Assembly (NCBI GenBank): GCA_002480565.1
Contig: DLCK01000013.1
Coordinates: 62,001-126,000, forward strand
DNA from: Phycisphaerales bacterium UBA7800
GTDB taxonomy: Bacteria; Planctomycetota; Phycisphaerae; Phycisphaerales; Phycisphaeraceae
Direction of reading: 5' to 3'
Length of the DNA: 64,000 nucleotides
The notes under the pieces: generated by a model
Databases searched by the model: none
The model's input: only the letters and a program-made list of their open reading frames with translations
What the model was told of the DNA's origin: nothing
Part shown: positions 1-8,712 of the stretch, piece by piece
How the letters are laid out: every line of letters starts with the position of its first letter
Position numbering within the stretch: position 1 is the stretch's first letter
Position numbers and translations under genes: made by a program

Positions 1-189
1 TAAAAAATCCCACATGCTCGATTCGATGGCCACGCCACCGACAGTGGATTTTTCATACTTACTGATGCCCGGCGAAGCATGGACGGTGTACGAGGAGTCG
101 CCTTGTTTATAGACGACCTCCTGCGTACACCATCCCACCCTCACCCTGGCGAGCCACTGCATGCCTTCTTTCATGTAGTCTCTGGCCAT
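1..189 (-). CDS. Prophage head-region protein, C-terminus cut by window edge
   Basis: The frame opens with ATG at 187-189 and stays open to the left edge, giving at least 63 residues starting MARDYMKEGMQWLA. It follows the DUF2190 gene in the capsid cluster by 15 bp, a position where tailed phages usually encode head completion or head-tail joining proteins. I recognise no domain in the visible part, so the role is positional inference only. The stop codon lies outside the window. Confidence 0.5.
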   Translation of the reverse strand, partial: MARDYMKEGMQWLARVRVGWCTQEVVYKQGDSSYTVHASPGISKYEKSTVGGVAIESSMWDFL

Positions 190-204
190 ACAGTTCGCCT
201 TTGA

Positions 205-537
205 TCATGCGGTGAGTTTGACGCGAACGGTGGCATCATTGTCACCGGCATCAGCCACAGCCTTGCCCATGTACTTGCCTTCGATTTCGGTGGGAGTCAC
301 GTATTTGTTGGCCGAATCCCAGTAGAGCTTGGTGCCCGTGGTGATGGCCATGCCTGGGCCACCGATCTTGGGGACATCAAAGATGCCGGTCAGCGACAGA
401 CTGCCGAGGGTGTCAGCCGGAATGTCGAGTTTGGCAATACCCACCAGGTCGCCTTGGACAACCACATCGCCTGCGGCCACATCAGCGGCTGGGGTGTAGT
501 CGATACTGTCACCTTTGTGAACGTAAGTTGCGGTCAT
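205..537 (-). CDS. DUF2190 family protein, probable capsid decoration protein
   Basis: This 110-aa protein has the features of DUF2190: a short beta-rich protein with the pattern GDVVVQGDLVGIA near residue 23 and a C-terminal stretch in which GKAV..AG.ND.TVRVKL closes the chain. Members are encoded next to the major capsid gene of tailed phages and are thought to sit on the capsid surface or stabilise it. Here it lies 63 bp downstream of the protease-capsid fusion on the same strand, which fits. Family assignment is from recognition of the sequence pattern; the decoration role is from family knowledge. Confidence 0.75.
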   Translation of the reverse strand: MTATYVHKGDSIDYTPAADVAAGDVVVQGDLVGIAKLDIPADTLGSLSLTGIFDVPKIGGPGMAITTGTKLYWDSANKYVTPTEIEGKYMGKAVADAGDNDATVRVKLTA

Positions 538-600
538 GTATGAATACTCCTGTTGAAATTGAGTGGATCAGAAAATGTCACGAAGTCACGCGAAGACAAA

Positions 601-2682
601 TCATGCTTCACCCTTCATCTTTAGTGCGCCACGGTGGTCCTGTTCGCGGACGCCGAAGTCGATGTAGCCACGGAACTGGATACCCAACGTGTTGAAGTCG
701 GCATCGGTTTTTTCAACGGTGGGACGATCCACGCCGTTGAGAAATGCCACTTCAATCGAGGGCAGACGATTGGGGTCGGCCAACAGATACCATGCCTTGC
801 TGCTGGCTCCGGTGAAGCTGGCATTGGCCAGGTAGACGCTGGAGACCACGTCGAACTTGCCCACGTGCGGATTGGTCGACGGTTTGGCCTTGTTGGCAGT
901 GGTGGTTTCGTTGAGCTGGATGCTCTTCATGAGCAGTTCAGCCGCGACCTTCAGGGCTGTGGGTACGAGCAGGACGTTGGCAGGCATGCCCAGGGGCTTG
1001 CCATTGGGCTTGATCTGTTCGCTGAATTTGACTTCAGCAGCGGTCAGGCCATCGACGGACAAGGCAGTATCCACGCCTTCGAGATAGTTGTTGTGATCAG
1101 CGTGAAAGAAGGACTTGTTGTCGGACTGGTTGGGGTTGCGCAGCCACAGGCCCCATACCGCATCGGCGATGGCCTCTGCAGCACCCATGCCAATCTGACG
1201 CGGGATGTCAGTGAACGCGCCCATGTCATCGTTGATGATCATCTGGCGAGTGAGGGCAAACATGATGCCATGAGTGTCGGCACGCTGACCGAACTTCTGT
1301 TCATCGAGCTTGCCGTGCTTCAGTTCACCGTCGGGACCGACCTGCTCGAACTTGAACGCACCGGTCATGCGGTAACGGCTGTGTTCCTTGAAGTCGTTGA
1401 CGCTGGCGATCTTGGCGATGCGACGCCAGGCATCTTCAACGTAGTTGTAGCCTTCGAGCAACATCTTGTTGGCGATGTTGCTGAGAATCCCCGGAAGGGA
1501 CGCCGTGCTGAAGGCAGCCTGCAACCAACCGGTAGCATCACGACGGAAGCGCGGCAGTTGCTGGCCGGATACCAGTTCGCAGAACTCCTGCACACCGATG
1601 CCACGAAGTTTGTCGGCAGCTTCGAGGACAGGTTCAGCGTACATCGCTTCGATGCGGGTATTGGGCAAACCACTGGCCATCATGGCGACCGCTTCGAACA
1701 CCTGCGGGTTGTTGGGACGCTGATTGGCATGGGTATGAACTGCAACAGGGAGTTGCGGACGCGACGCGCGGAGAACATGCAGTTCGGTCTTGGTCACATC
1801 CCAACCCTCCTCGATAGCCTGGGCTTCGATGTCCGGATGTTTGCCATCGCAGGTGCTGCGGATGGCCTGGATGCGACGGGTTTCCTCAGCCATCTGCTTG
1901 CGCATCTGCATCATCGGGTTTTGATCAGCCGGGGCGTTCGTGCTCGGGGCATCCGACACATCTTGCGTTGCACGCGCGGCGATGGCGGCAGGACGTAAGG
2001 ACGACGGGGTCGGCGCTTTGGGCGGCGTGGGGTCGGTGGTCGGAGGTGTGGCCGGTTTGGGATCGGTGGCGACGGTGGTGGTTGCTTGGCTCTGTGTACC
2101 ATGCGGCATAGACGATTGCTCCTTGCTGTTTGCTGCGATACGGGCAGACGTAGACGAGTCTGCCCCGTTATCGACGAATGAGATTTCTTTGAGGGTTGCT
2201 TTGCGGACGACGTGGATGGGGCCATCGAACGTCCGGCCATTGACGGTGACGTTCTGGCCATTGGGAATGAATTGGGCATCGATCACGGCTGCGCCGATGC
2301 TGGCCTGCCAGGGAAAACCGTTCTGGCCGCTACGAATCACGTCACGCGCCCAACTGGTATCACGGCTGACAAGACCTTCGGCCACCAACGATCCGTTTTC
2401 GACGGCGACGCGCTGCGTGTGGCCGACGCCCTGACGCGATTGATGATCCAGCCGAACCGGGATGTCCTGACGGTCAATGGCCAGCCCTTCCAGATCCACG
2501 ACAACAGGATGCGGAAAGCCCTCGATTCGCATTAGGCCACCGGTGTAGGCGACCATCCGAAACTGCGGCACCCCGGAAGCCCCGCCCCCGGATTGTTTTT
2601 CACCGGCGGCTTCGATGGTCAATGGGCAGATGAACGACAGTTGATCAGGCAATTGTTGAGTTGACGACAGTGTCATCGGCAT
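601..2682 (-). CDS. Fused prohead protease (S78-like) and major capsid protein
   Basis: This 693-aa protein joins two capsid functions. Residues about 45-180 look like an HK97-type prohead protease: His80 in RLDHQSR, Ser128 in WQASIGA and Glu166 in TLKEISFVDNGAD match the order and spacing of the S78 catalytic triad. A Pro/Thr-rich linker follows (about 190-230), then a helical segment (about 255-310) and, from about 320, a capsid-like domain containing GIMFALTRQMIINDDMGAFT and a C-terminal fold seen in phage major head proteins. The protease would release the mature shell subunit from the polyprotein. A GGAG site precedes the ATG. The first 38 bp overlap the end of the portal gene, so the two are probably translated together. 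Confidence 0.85.
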   Translation of the reverse strand: MPMTLSSTQQLPDQLSFICPLTIEAAGEKQSGGGASGVPQFRMVAYTGGLMRIEGFPHPVVVDLEGLAIDRQDIPVRLDHQSRQGVGHTQRVAVENGSLVAEGLVSRDTSWARDVIRSGQNGFPWQASIGAAVIDAQFIPNGQNVTVNGRTFDGPIHVVRKATLKEISFVDNGADSSTSARIAANSKEQSSMPHGTQSQATTTVATDPKPATPPTTDPTPPKAPTPSSLRPAAIAARATQDVSDAPSTNAPADQNPMMQMRKQMAEETRRIQAIRSTCDGKHPDIEAQAIEEGWDVTKTELHVLRASRPQLPVAVHTHANQRPNNPQVFEAVAMMASGLPNTRIEAMYAEPVLEAADKLRGIGVQEFCELVSGQQLPRFRRDATGWLQAAFSTASLPGILSNIANKMLLEGYNYVEDAWRRIAKIASVNDFKEHSRYRMTGAFKFEQVGPDGELKHGKLDEQKFGQRADTHGIMFALTRQMIINDDMGAFTDIPRQIGMGAAEAIADAVWGLWLRNPNQSDNKSFFHADHNNYLEGVDTALSVDGLTAAEVKFSEQIKPNGKPLGMPANVLLVPTALKVAAELLMKSIQLNETTTANKAKPSTNPHVGKFDVVSSVYLANASFTGASSKAWYLLADPNRLPSIEVAFLNGVDRPTVEKTDADFNTLGIQFRGYIDFGVREQDHRGALKMKGEA

Positions 2683-4144
2683 TGGCAGTAGGCTCCTGTG
2701 TGGGTAAAGAAGAAGCAGGTTGGACAGGCTGACTCTCCGAAACGGTCAGCCCGAGTTGGACCATGAGTTTGGTTTCCTTGGCACGCTGGCGAAGTTCGGT
2801 TTCCCAATCCTTGCCTTGACGGGCATATTCAGCGGCCAGCGTGGTGGTGTGGCTGCTCAGACGTTTGGCCTGAGCATTGGCTTCCTTGGCTGGATCGACA
2901 TGCTCGGTGCCGTCGAAAAACCAGCCCTTGTTGAGTCGAACCGGTCGCAAGCCACGCAAAATCGAAAACTCTGGCGTCAACATGGCTTCACGTATCCACG
3001 CATTGAAGATTTGATCCAGCACAATCTCAGCCAGATTCGCTTGTTCCACCCGAATGGACTTGTAGTAGGTCTGATGATCGAGTCGGCCCGATGCATAGTT
3101 GTAGCCCGACGAATTGCAGGCCGCGATGTTGTAGGGAAGGTTCAAACAGCGCGCGATTTCGTTAAGAATCTCGCGTTTGAATTCGGCATACGTAGTGGCT
3201 GGTTGCTGCGAATCGATCTGCCCCAAGCGCCAACCATCGGGCAATACGGTGGCCATACGTTTTTCAAGATTGACGATGTCCATTGGATCAAGCGGTTGTG
3301 CTTCACCGTTAGCTGGTGAATCGGTGTACAACACGGCAGCAAAATCGGCAGCGGTTTCGGCTGCAGCGATCACCGCCAGGGTATACCGACGCAACTGGGC
3401 AAACAGTGGCAGCGCAGGGGTGATCTCAGGAATCCCGCGATGTTGTTCGGGCCGATCCGTTCGGAACCAGTGGATCACTGAAGCTGCAGGCACCTCATCG
3501 TACTGCGACATCCATGTGGAGTAGTTGCCCATGCCGCCGGGATGCTGACGCAGAATGGAATAGAACTGAGGATTACCAAAGCTGTCGAGGATCACGCCAT
3601 CGACGTCGTTGCGAGTGGGCAACATCACCGGTGACGATGATGTGATGCGGTCGGCCTCGATGAGTTGAAGATCAAGAGCAACCGGTGAATCGACATTGGG
3701 ATTGAAATTCAAAACACCAAACGCTTCACCGTCCGTACTCTTTGCCATCCGCATGGTTCGGAGCTTGGCAGCCAAGTTGACGGCCTTGCTCCACTGGTCA
3801 AAGGCATCTTCAATCTGCCGGTTAAGCGTGTCGTACTTGGTGAGCAACTGCAAACGCGGTCCAGTACCGATGCAGTCGTTGGCCATCGTCAGCACAATGC
3901 CCTTGGCATAGCTGTTGTTGGCTACCTCGTACCGGGCACGCTCACGCAGCTTCTTGCGGATGTCCGCAGACGCAGCACAATCAGCTGACATCGCGTCAGC
4001 CATCGCCCAATGCCGGGCATTCTCCGCCGTGGTCTGCGCCGCGTCGTAACGTGCCCGTACCACGTTGGCCACCGGCACGCTGCGCATCTGCTGTTGGCGT
4101 TGCGTCTGCGGTTTGGATTTTTTGAACCAATTCAGAAGTTGCAT
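2645..4144 (-). CDS. Phage portal protein, lambda family
   Basis: At 499 aa this is a normal-length lambda-type portal. The N-terminal segment around residues 30-100 (YDAA...ARHW, then LRERARYEVANNSYAKGIVLTMANDCIGTGP) is the recognisable portal signature. Twelve copies form the ring at one capsid vertex through which terminase pumps DNA and to which the tail attaches. It lies between the gpW-position gene and the capsid gene, as in lambda. The ATG overlaps the stop of the upstream gene (TAATG), so translation is likely coupled. Confidence 0.92.
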   Translation of the reverse strand: MQLLNWFKKSKPQTQRQQQMRSVPVANVVRARYDAAQTTAENARHWAMADAMSADCAASADIRKKLRERARYEVANNSYAKGIVLTMANDCIGTGPRLQLLTKYDTLNRQIEDAFDQWSKAVNLAAKLRTMRMAKSTDGEAFGVLNFNPNVDSPVALDLQLIEADRITSSSPVMLPTRNDVDGVILDSFGNPQFYSILRQHPGGMGNYSTWMSQYDEVPAASVIHWFRTDRPEQHRGIPEITPALPLFAQLRRYTLAVIAAAETAADFAAVLYTDSPANGEAQPLDPMDIVNLEKRMATVLPDGWRLGQIDSQQPATTYAEFKREILNEIARCLNLPYNIAACNSSGYNYASGRLDHQTYYKSIRVEQANLAEIVLDQIFNAWIREAMLTPEFSILRGLRPVRLNKGWFFDGTEHVDPAKEANAQAKRLSSHTTTLAAEYARQGKDWETELRQRAKETKLMVQLGLTVSESQPVQPASSLPTQEPTANADDTVVNSTIA

Positions 4145-4338
4145 TAAACCGTGCCCCCGGGATTGATCTTGAAAATCTTCACACCCAATCCCTTGGACTG
4201 AGCAGCCTTCTTCGATGCCAGGTAACGATCCACGGCGATCTGATCCTTCAGTGAATGCTGCTTGACGTGTTGACCGTCGACCGACACCTCAGCCGGTGCG
4301 GCAGCGTTTTCTTCAAGGTTGTTGTTGGTTTCAGTCAT
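4144..4338 (-). CDS. Small protein at the gpW position, hypothetical
   Basis: A 64-aa protein from an ATG at 4336-4338; an in-frame GTG at 4357-4359 would add seven residues. The C-terminal half (HSLKDQIAVDRYLASKKA, then GLGVKIFKINPGGTV) is predicted helical then beta. Its place between large terminase and portal is that of lambda gpW, the head-tail joiner, but the sequence is not clearly gpW, so homology is not claimed. Its start lies 25 bp downstream of one copy of the 32-bp prophage element at 4363-4394. Confidence 0.65.
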   Translation of the reverse strand: MTETNNNLEENAAAPAEVSVDGQHVKQHSLKDQIAVDRYLASKKAAQSKGLGVKIFKINPGGTV

Positions 4339-4362
4339 GGGTTTTTCTTTCTCCGTCACCCT

Positions 4363-4394
4363 CTATATCTGCAGTTGGGCTTAAAACGTTGCGC
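4363..4394 (-). promoter_or_regulatory. 32-bp prophage element, copy A
   Basis: Read on the minus strand this is GCGCAAC, nine variable bases, then CCAACTGCAGATATAG. The same element occurs at 21896-21927 and 27819-27850, all in one orientation, with the same nine-base spacer. Here it occupies the short gap between terminase and the gpW-position gene, 25 bp before that gene's ATG. A promoter or operator is the simplest reading. Confidence 0.6.
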
Positions 4395-4409
4395 TGTCAT
4401 TAAGATTTT

Positions 4410-6698
4410 TTACCGACGGCCTTGTTGCAGGTCTGACAGTTTCAAACGTTTGGCAGGCGCACGGTTCGTACCGGCAATTCCGTTGAGATTTGCACCTTGA
4501 ATGCTAGCTGCCACGGCACAACCCACTAAACAATCCAACCAGTGGTTATCAGGGCGGGTGGCACGCAACTTCCACTCATCGACAATGCGGTCACGAGCAG
4601 TGGTCTTCACACGAAACTCCGCAGTGAGATGATCAGCAAGCAGGCGGTGCTTCACCGAATCCCGGCCAAAGAGGCTCAAGCATCCGGGATCACCCATGGA
4701 CACAGCCAACCGGGCATGAACAAAACTTTTCCAGTAGTTGGTATCCACCAGGACATGCCGAATCTGTCGACGCCCTGTGGTATTGGGAATCCGCCAGTGA
4801 TGTCCAACCCGATCACCGCGTTTACGTTTGTATTCACTGAATGGAATACCCGAAGCACCCACATAGCGACCATGGCTGGGCAATAAGACTGACGCATAAT
4901 CGCTCTGCCGACAGAACTGATAAACCACATCCGTGGATTGGCCCCAGTTGGCATCGATCATGCAGCGGTCGATCCGCATGTCAGCACCATCTTCCCGACG
5001 GTACACCATGGGTAATCGCTCGGATGTCAATTGTTCCAAGCCGTGGAATATCTGGCCTTCCAAGCCTGCCCCGGGTTTGATGCGTTTAAGCGTGGAACGA
5101 ATGTCGTTGAGTGTGAAGTAGGATCGTTTCTGATCGGGCCACGTGCCATAGTCCAGCACATAGCCGGTGAAATCATCCTCAAATCCACAGAGCATCCAGA
5201 ACAAGGCTTTCTGCTGAACGTCAATGAACATCGTCAGATGATTACAACCGATGGGAATGGCTGCTCGGGCATAGCCATTGGTCTTGGCGGCAATCTCATC
5301 GGCAGTCAGCATCTCTTCACCGATGGCTTCGACAATCGGTTCGTTCTGATATTCCGCAAAGAATGCAGATTCATCACGCAGTCGCAGATTCATCGCATGC
5401 TGCAAAGCCGACAGTTCGTCTTCGTTGTAACGCTGCGGCCATGCGACGATACTGCCGGTGTCCATAGCCTGCCTGTGATCACGGTAAAATTCGGTCGCTT
5501 GTGAACCATCACCATCGTTGCGCAGACTGTCAGCACGAATCTCTGCGTACTTCGCCCATAGCTTGTCACTTCCGGGGGCTGGGAAGGCATACACCATCTT
5601 CGTCCGCTCGCCTTGCCACTCTGGATGTTTGTCCCGATCTAGGATGTTGTCAGCCATGTCCGCGGGCCGGATCACCGTGCATGCCATGAGTCCGGCGATC
5701 TTCTTGCCCGGTCCGGCCATGCCCAGCACATCGCCTGCCAGAATCGCTTCACGTCGTTGGCTTTGCGAGGGTGACCATGCCGACTCGGTTGTTTGCGGGT
5801 CGTCGACCAGAACGAGTTGCGGTCGAACCACCTGCCCATCAGCGCGGGCATAGTTCTGCCCACGAATGTCGCTGCCCTTCATGCCGCTTGATGAAATGAC
5901 AATCCCCGACGACAGGCTGCCTTCGATCACCGGCAACACCACGCGATCCGATGACCAGTCGATGCGCGTGGGCACACCGTTATACTTCTGTCCCTTCTGT
6001 CGATTGGTGATCCGCTCCAAACAACGAATCGGATACGTCACCTCCGGATAATCCTCATGCAATAGCGGATTGGTCTCCAGCCAAATCTTGATGTTTTCCA
6101 GCAGATCGCGGGCACGTTCAGCGCTGGCGGCAACCAGGCAGATGAACGGTGATGCGCCAATTAACGCCGCCCATAACACGGCAGCCTGGCACAAAACTGT
6201 TTTTCCTGATCCGCGCGGCATCGCCATGGCAAACAGCCCGCCTGTGCGCACGGCCTTTTCAATTTTGTCGATCACCCGCAGGTGATCATCCGACCATGGC
6301 AGATAAAAAACCTCGGCAAAATACGTCTCACAGAACGCTCGGAAGGATGCGATGCACCGAGCCTTGCGATCTGGATCAATGACTGCCGGTATCTCGCCAA
6401 TATCCTGAGCCGAACGTACCGCCTCTGCATTACGTTCGGCCTGACGTGCTTTCTGTTCCTCGTAACTCAACGGGCCCGACTTGGGCTTGGCATATTCCAG
6501 CGTCAGCCATGCGGCATACCGGAACAGATCCACCGTCTGCGGATTAGATGGATCACTGATGCTGTAGCCCGCACGGTTGCGATGGCGGCGGAGCTGGAAC
6601 TCTGTCAATGGATCAGCATTGGGAATATCGATGGCGTTGACGATACGCAGTAAGTCGGCTGGCCGGAGTTGGCGTGGGTTGAATGATTTTTTACTCAT
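4410..6698 (-). CDS. Phage terminase large subunit, GpA-like
   Basis: A 762-aa packaging motor ATPase-nuclease. The Walker A loop is in AMPRGSGKTVLC (GSGKT at residues 163-167) and the Walker B-like strand is QLVLVDDPQT near residue 300. The C-terminal part has acidic residues in MIDANWG and the closing NHWLDCLVGCAVAA helix expected of the GpA nuclease half. It cuts concatemeric DNA and drives it into the prohead. Its start overlaps a 74-aa upstream gene by 8 bp, and the capsid genes follow. The N-terminal 110 residues are longer than in lambda gpA and have no motif I recognise. Confidence 0.9.
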   Translation of the reverse strand: MSKKSFNPRQLRPADLLRIVNAIDIPNADPLTEFQLRRHRNRAGYSISDPSNPQTVDLFRYAAWLTLEYAKPKSGPLSYEEQKARQAERNAEAVRSAQDIGEIPAVIDPDRKARCIASFRAFCETYFAEVFYLPWSDDHLRVIDKIEKAVRTGGLFAMAMPRGSGKTVLCQAAVLWAALIGASPFICLVAASAERARDLLENIKIWLETNPLLHEDYPEVTYPIRCLERITNRQKGQKYNGVPTRIDWSSDRVVLPVIEGSLSSGIVISSSGMKGSDIRGQNYARADGQVVRPQLVLVDDPQTTESAWSPSQSQRREAILAGDVLGMAGPGKKIAGLMACTVIRPADMADNILDRDKHPEWQGERTKMVYAFPAPGSDKLWAKYAEIRADSLRNDGDGSQATEFYRDHRQAMDTGSIVAWPQRYNEDELSALQHAMNLRLRDESAFFAEYQNEPIVEAIGEEMLTADEIAAKTNGYARAAIPIGCNHLTMFIDVQQKALFWMLCGFEDDFTGYVLDYGTWPDQKRSYFTLNDIRSTLKRIKPGAGLEGQIFHGLEQLTSERLPMVYRREDGADMRIDRCMIDANWGQSTDVVYQFCRQSDYASVLLPSHGRYVGASGIPFSEYKRKRGDRVGHHWRIPNTTGRRQIRHVLVDTNYWKSFVHARLAVSMGDPGCLSLFGRDSVKHRLLADHLTAEFRVKTTARDRIVDEWKLRATRPDNHWLDCLVGCAVAASIQGANLNGIAGTNRAPAKRLKLSDLQQGRR

Positions 6699-6915
6699 CG
6701 TCCGCCTCCATCTCCGGCCGAGCCAGGAACGCTACGTATTCGATCAAGCTGAAGGTGCCATCGGCGCGGAGCAGTTGGCCATCATCGACAACCTGTTGAA
6801 TCTGCTCTTCATCGATCCGGCGATTGAATGCCTTGGACAGAATCTGCGCCGCCTGCGGCACAGTTATGGCTGTGATCTTCAGCTTTTTCGAGTTGTCTGT
6901 TGGATGTGTCATCAA
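6691..6915 (-). CDS. Small HTH-like protein, possible small terminase subunit
   Basis: A 74-aa protein with a helix-rich core (VPQAAQILSKAFNRRIDEEQIQQVVDDGQLL) followed by a short strand and helix, resembling a compact winged-helix unit such as the N-terminus of small terminase Nu1. It overlaps the large terminase gene by 8 bp, the position where a small subunit is expected. The sequence alone does not prove the function. It is the last minus-strand gene before a divergent 110-bp gap facing the plus-strand island. Confidence 0.55.
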   Translation of the reverse strand: MMTHPTDNSKKLKITAITVPQAAQILSKAFNRRIDEEQIQQVVDDGQLLRADGTFSLIEYVAFLARPEMEADDE

Positions 6916-7025
6916 AATTCAAAAACACCTTAAAAATAAGTGTAAAAATGCCAAATCCGAGTTGATGATGGCGCGATTTCATTGCTCAATGTGTCTGTCA
7001 CGCGAACAAGAAAGGAACCAACGCA

Positions 7026-7220
7026 ATGGCCAGAAAAACCACCAAGCGGATGCAGGCATACCAGGACGCAACGATCAACGAGATCGCACAACGCATTCTT
7101 GGCATTGACACCTTGGAGACACGCAAAAGTGATTCATTGGATTTTCACGAGGTCGCCATCTGGAACATCAAGGAGGCGTTGGAAGCCGCCTTTGAAGCGG
7201 GACGCAAAGCCGACCATTAA
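7026..7220 (+). CDS. DUF6900 domain protein
   Basis: A 64-aa protein whose body matches the DUF6900 pattern: INEIAQRILGIDTLETRKSD, then LDFHEVAIWNIKEALEAAFEAGRKA. The family is small, common in phages and plasmids, and has no known function. A purine-rich AAAGGA lies about 10 bp before the ATG. It is the first gene of a plus-strand island in a minus-strand prophage, which suggests separate regulation, for example expression from the lysogen. Confidence 0.75.
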   Translation: MARKTTKRMQAYQDATINEIAQRILGIDTLETRKSDSLDFHEVAIWNIKEALEAAFEAGRKADH

Positions 7221-7245
7221 CCCCTCGCATAGGAGAAACACATAC

Positions 7246-7506
7246 ATGCGAATCACACGAATTGATTTTGAAGGACGCGAAGGCTACTTCGCCATCGCCA
7301 AACGAAAACGCGATGCCAAACAGATTGAGGTGGAAGTATTGCAACCGAACCACCAAGCCAGCCATTGGGTGAACGCAGACGATGAAGACGAATTGTTTGC
7401 TATGGCAGCCTTCCTGCAGGAACTGCTTGATGGCTACGAAGGCAATATGGAAGAAGCATCCTGCTACTACAACGCACTGATGTCCATCAGCGACGTCGGA
7501 ATTTGA
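7246..7506 (+). CDS. Hypothetical protein of the plus-strand prophage island
   Basis: An 86-aa protein starting MRITRIDFEGREGYFAIAKR, chosen because AGGAG lies 10 bp upstream of this ATG and the upstream gene has ended. The first half looks like a small beta sheet and the second half is acidic and helical (DDEDELFAMAAFLQELLDGYEG). I do not recognise the family. It sits 25 bp after the DUF6900 gene and 9 bp before the next gene, so the three form one transcription unit. Confidence 0.6.
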   Translation: MRITRIDFEGREGYFAIAKRKRDAKQIEVEVLQPNHQASHWVNADDEDELFAMAAFLQELLDGYEGNMEEASCYYNALMSISDVGI

Positions 7507-7515
7507 GGAACCACC

Positions 7516-7767
7516 ATGACGACCACCAAACACAAAAAACAAACAGCCCAAGACGCCTACGCCCAACATCGCAAAGACATCACCAGCCTCATGCTCTGGC
7601 TGGAACTCGAACTGGAAAAACATCGCATCAACGCCAAAGGTAAGACCGACAACTGGGCGATGAGCGAAGACCTTCAACTCACCCGAAAACAACTGATAGA
7701 GGTACTGTCCTCGCTCTCGCACAGCGAACAACATGAAATCGAAGCACTGCTCAGCGAAAGTCGCTGA
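7516..7767 (+). CDS. Hypothetical small helical protein
   Basis: An 83-aa protein predicted to be almost entirely helical, with a charged stretch MLWLELELEKHRINAKGK and a second amphipathic helix LTRKQLIEVLSSLSHSEQHEIEALL. No family recognised. The coding end is embedded in a strong hairpin terminator (7749-7777), so this gene closes the first part of the plus-strand island. Confidence 0.55.
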   Translation: MTTTKHKKQTAQDAYAQHRKDITSLMLWLELELEKHRINAKGKTDNWAMSEDLQLTRKQLIEVLSSLSHSEQHEIEALLSESR

Positions 7768-7777
7768 GCATTTTTGT
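7749..7777 (+). terminator. Rho-independent terminator
   Basis: Perfect 8-bp stem GCTCAGCG / CGCTGAGC with a five-base loop, then a T-rich tract. It covers the last codons and stop of the upstream gene and separates it from the HARE-HTH gene. Confidence 0.8.
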
Positions 7778-7806
7778 TTACCAATTACCACAAGGACTAA
7801 ATCATC

Positions 7807-8364
7807 ATGAAACAAGAAGACATCCAAATCGGCGGCACATATCTGGTCGGCCTTGCTGGCAACCTCGTCCCGGTCCTGATCACCGAAGACCATACCTCGG
7901 GCACCGGCTGGCTGGGCAAAACAATCAAGACAGGCAAGCAAATTACGATTCGGTCGGCCCAGCGCATTCACCAAGCCGTGGAGAGCGACAAGGACGCCAG
8001 TGCCGCCAAACAGGGCAAACGCAAACCCAAGGCGACGGCGAATACCACCAACGCCTCCAAACGCGACACGGGCACCCCCCGAAAGAGTGCCGCGACGGGT
8101 GGCGACCAGGTCACTACTGGTAAACCCATGAGTTTGATCAACGCTGCGGCCCACATTCTGGCTCAAGATGATCAAGAGCCATTGCGATGCAAGGACATCG
8201 TCGAGAAGGCCATCAGCCAGAACCTTTGGCAACCGGGTAAGGGACTGACCCCGGCAGCAACGCTTTCGGCAGCGATGATGCGTGAGATCAAAACCAAGGG
8301 CAATGACAGCCGGTTCGTTAAAGCCGAGCGCGGCCTGTTCACCATCAAAGCAAAGGGAGCGTGA
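7807..8364 (+). CDS. HARE-HTH domain protein
   Basis: A 185-aa protein in three parts. Residues 1-60 form a small beta domain (IQIGGTYLVGLAGNLVPVLI). Residues about 60-105 are a Lys/Thr/Ala-rich disordered linker. Residues about 110-185 are a HARE-HTH winged helix: SLINAAAHILAQDDQEPLRCKDIVEKA, then LWQPGKGLTPAATLSAAMMREI and RFVKAERGLFTI. HARE-HTH domains occur in the RNA polymerase delta subunit and in proteins linked to DNA modification and restriction, and are thought to bind DNA. AAGGA precedes the ATG by 10 bp. A chromatin or modification-sensing role is inference from the family and from the two prophage methyltransferases. Confidence 0.75.
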   Translation: MKQEDIQIGGTYLVGLAGNLVPVLITEDHTSGTGWLGKTIKTGKQITIRSAQRIHQAVESDKDASAAKQGKRKPKATANTTNASKRDTGTPRKSAATGGDQVTTGKPMSLINAAAHILAQDDQEPLRCKDIVEKAISQNLWQPGKGLTPAATLSAAMMREIKTKGNDSRFVKAERGLFTIKAKGA

Positions 8365-8367
8365 TCC

Positions 8368-8712
8368 ATGCCACGTCCCAACCGACAACGCGACGTGACG
8401 TTCCGTGTCATCGACGATCACCTGGAAATGCACGTCACCTTCAAGCATCAGCCGGACCGCAATTACGTCCACCGATGCACGCGCGATGTGTTCCGCGACG
8501 TTGCTTATGCCATTGAAGACCATGCTGCAGGCGGCACGACACATGAGCAAATCGTCCATGTCATTGACGCGCCCTGCACACAGGTCAACGTCGCGTTGGC
8601 TTTCATGAAGGAACGCGGATGCGTCGAAACCCGTCACCGTCGCACCTTCCCGGCGTCGGACATCGTGTACGAGGACGCCATGATTGAGTTCATGCATCTG
8701 GCAGATCACTGA
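8368..8712 (+). CDS. Hypothetical winged-helix-like protein
   Basis: A 114-aa protein three bases after the HARE-HTH stop, so clearly co-transcribed. The middle (TTHEQIVHVIDAPCTQVNVALAFMKERGCVETRHRRTFPAS) has the helix-turn-helix plus wing pattern of a small transcription regulator; the first 40 residues look like a beta sheet. No named family recognised. Its stop overlaps by 7 bp the 3' end of the convergent methyltransferase gene. Confidence 0.6.
   Translation: MPRPNRQRDVTFRVIDDHLEMHVTFKHQPDRNYVHRCTRDVFRDVAYAIEDHAAGGTTHEQIVHVIDAPCTQVNVALAFMKERGCVETRHRRTFPASDIVYEDAMIEFMHLADH

Noticed and set aside
634..1998. 454-codon open frame opposite the capsid gene
   Set aside because: It mirrors the codon structure of the protease-capsid gene on the other strand and shows no protein family or ribosome site.
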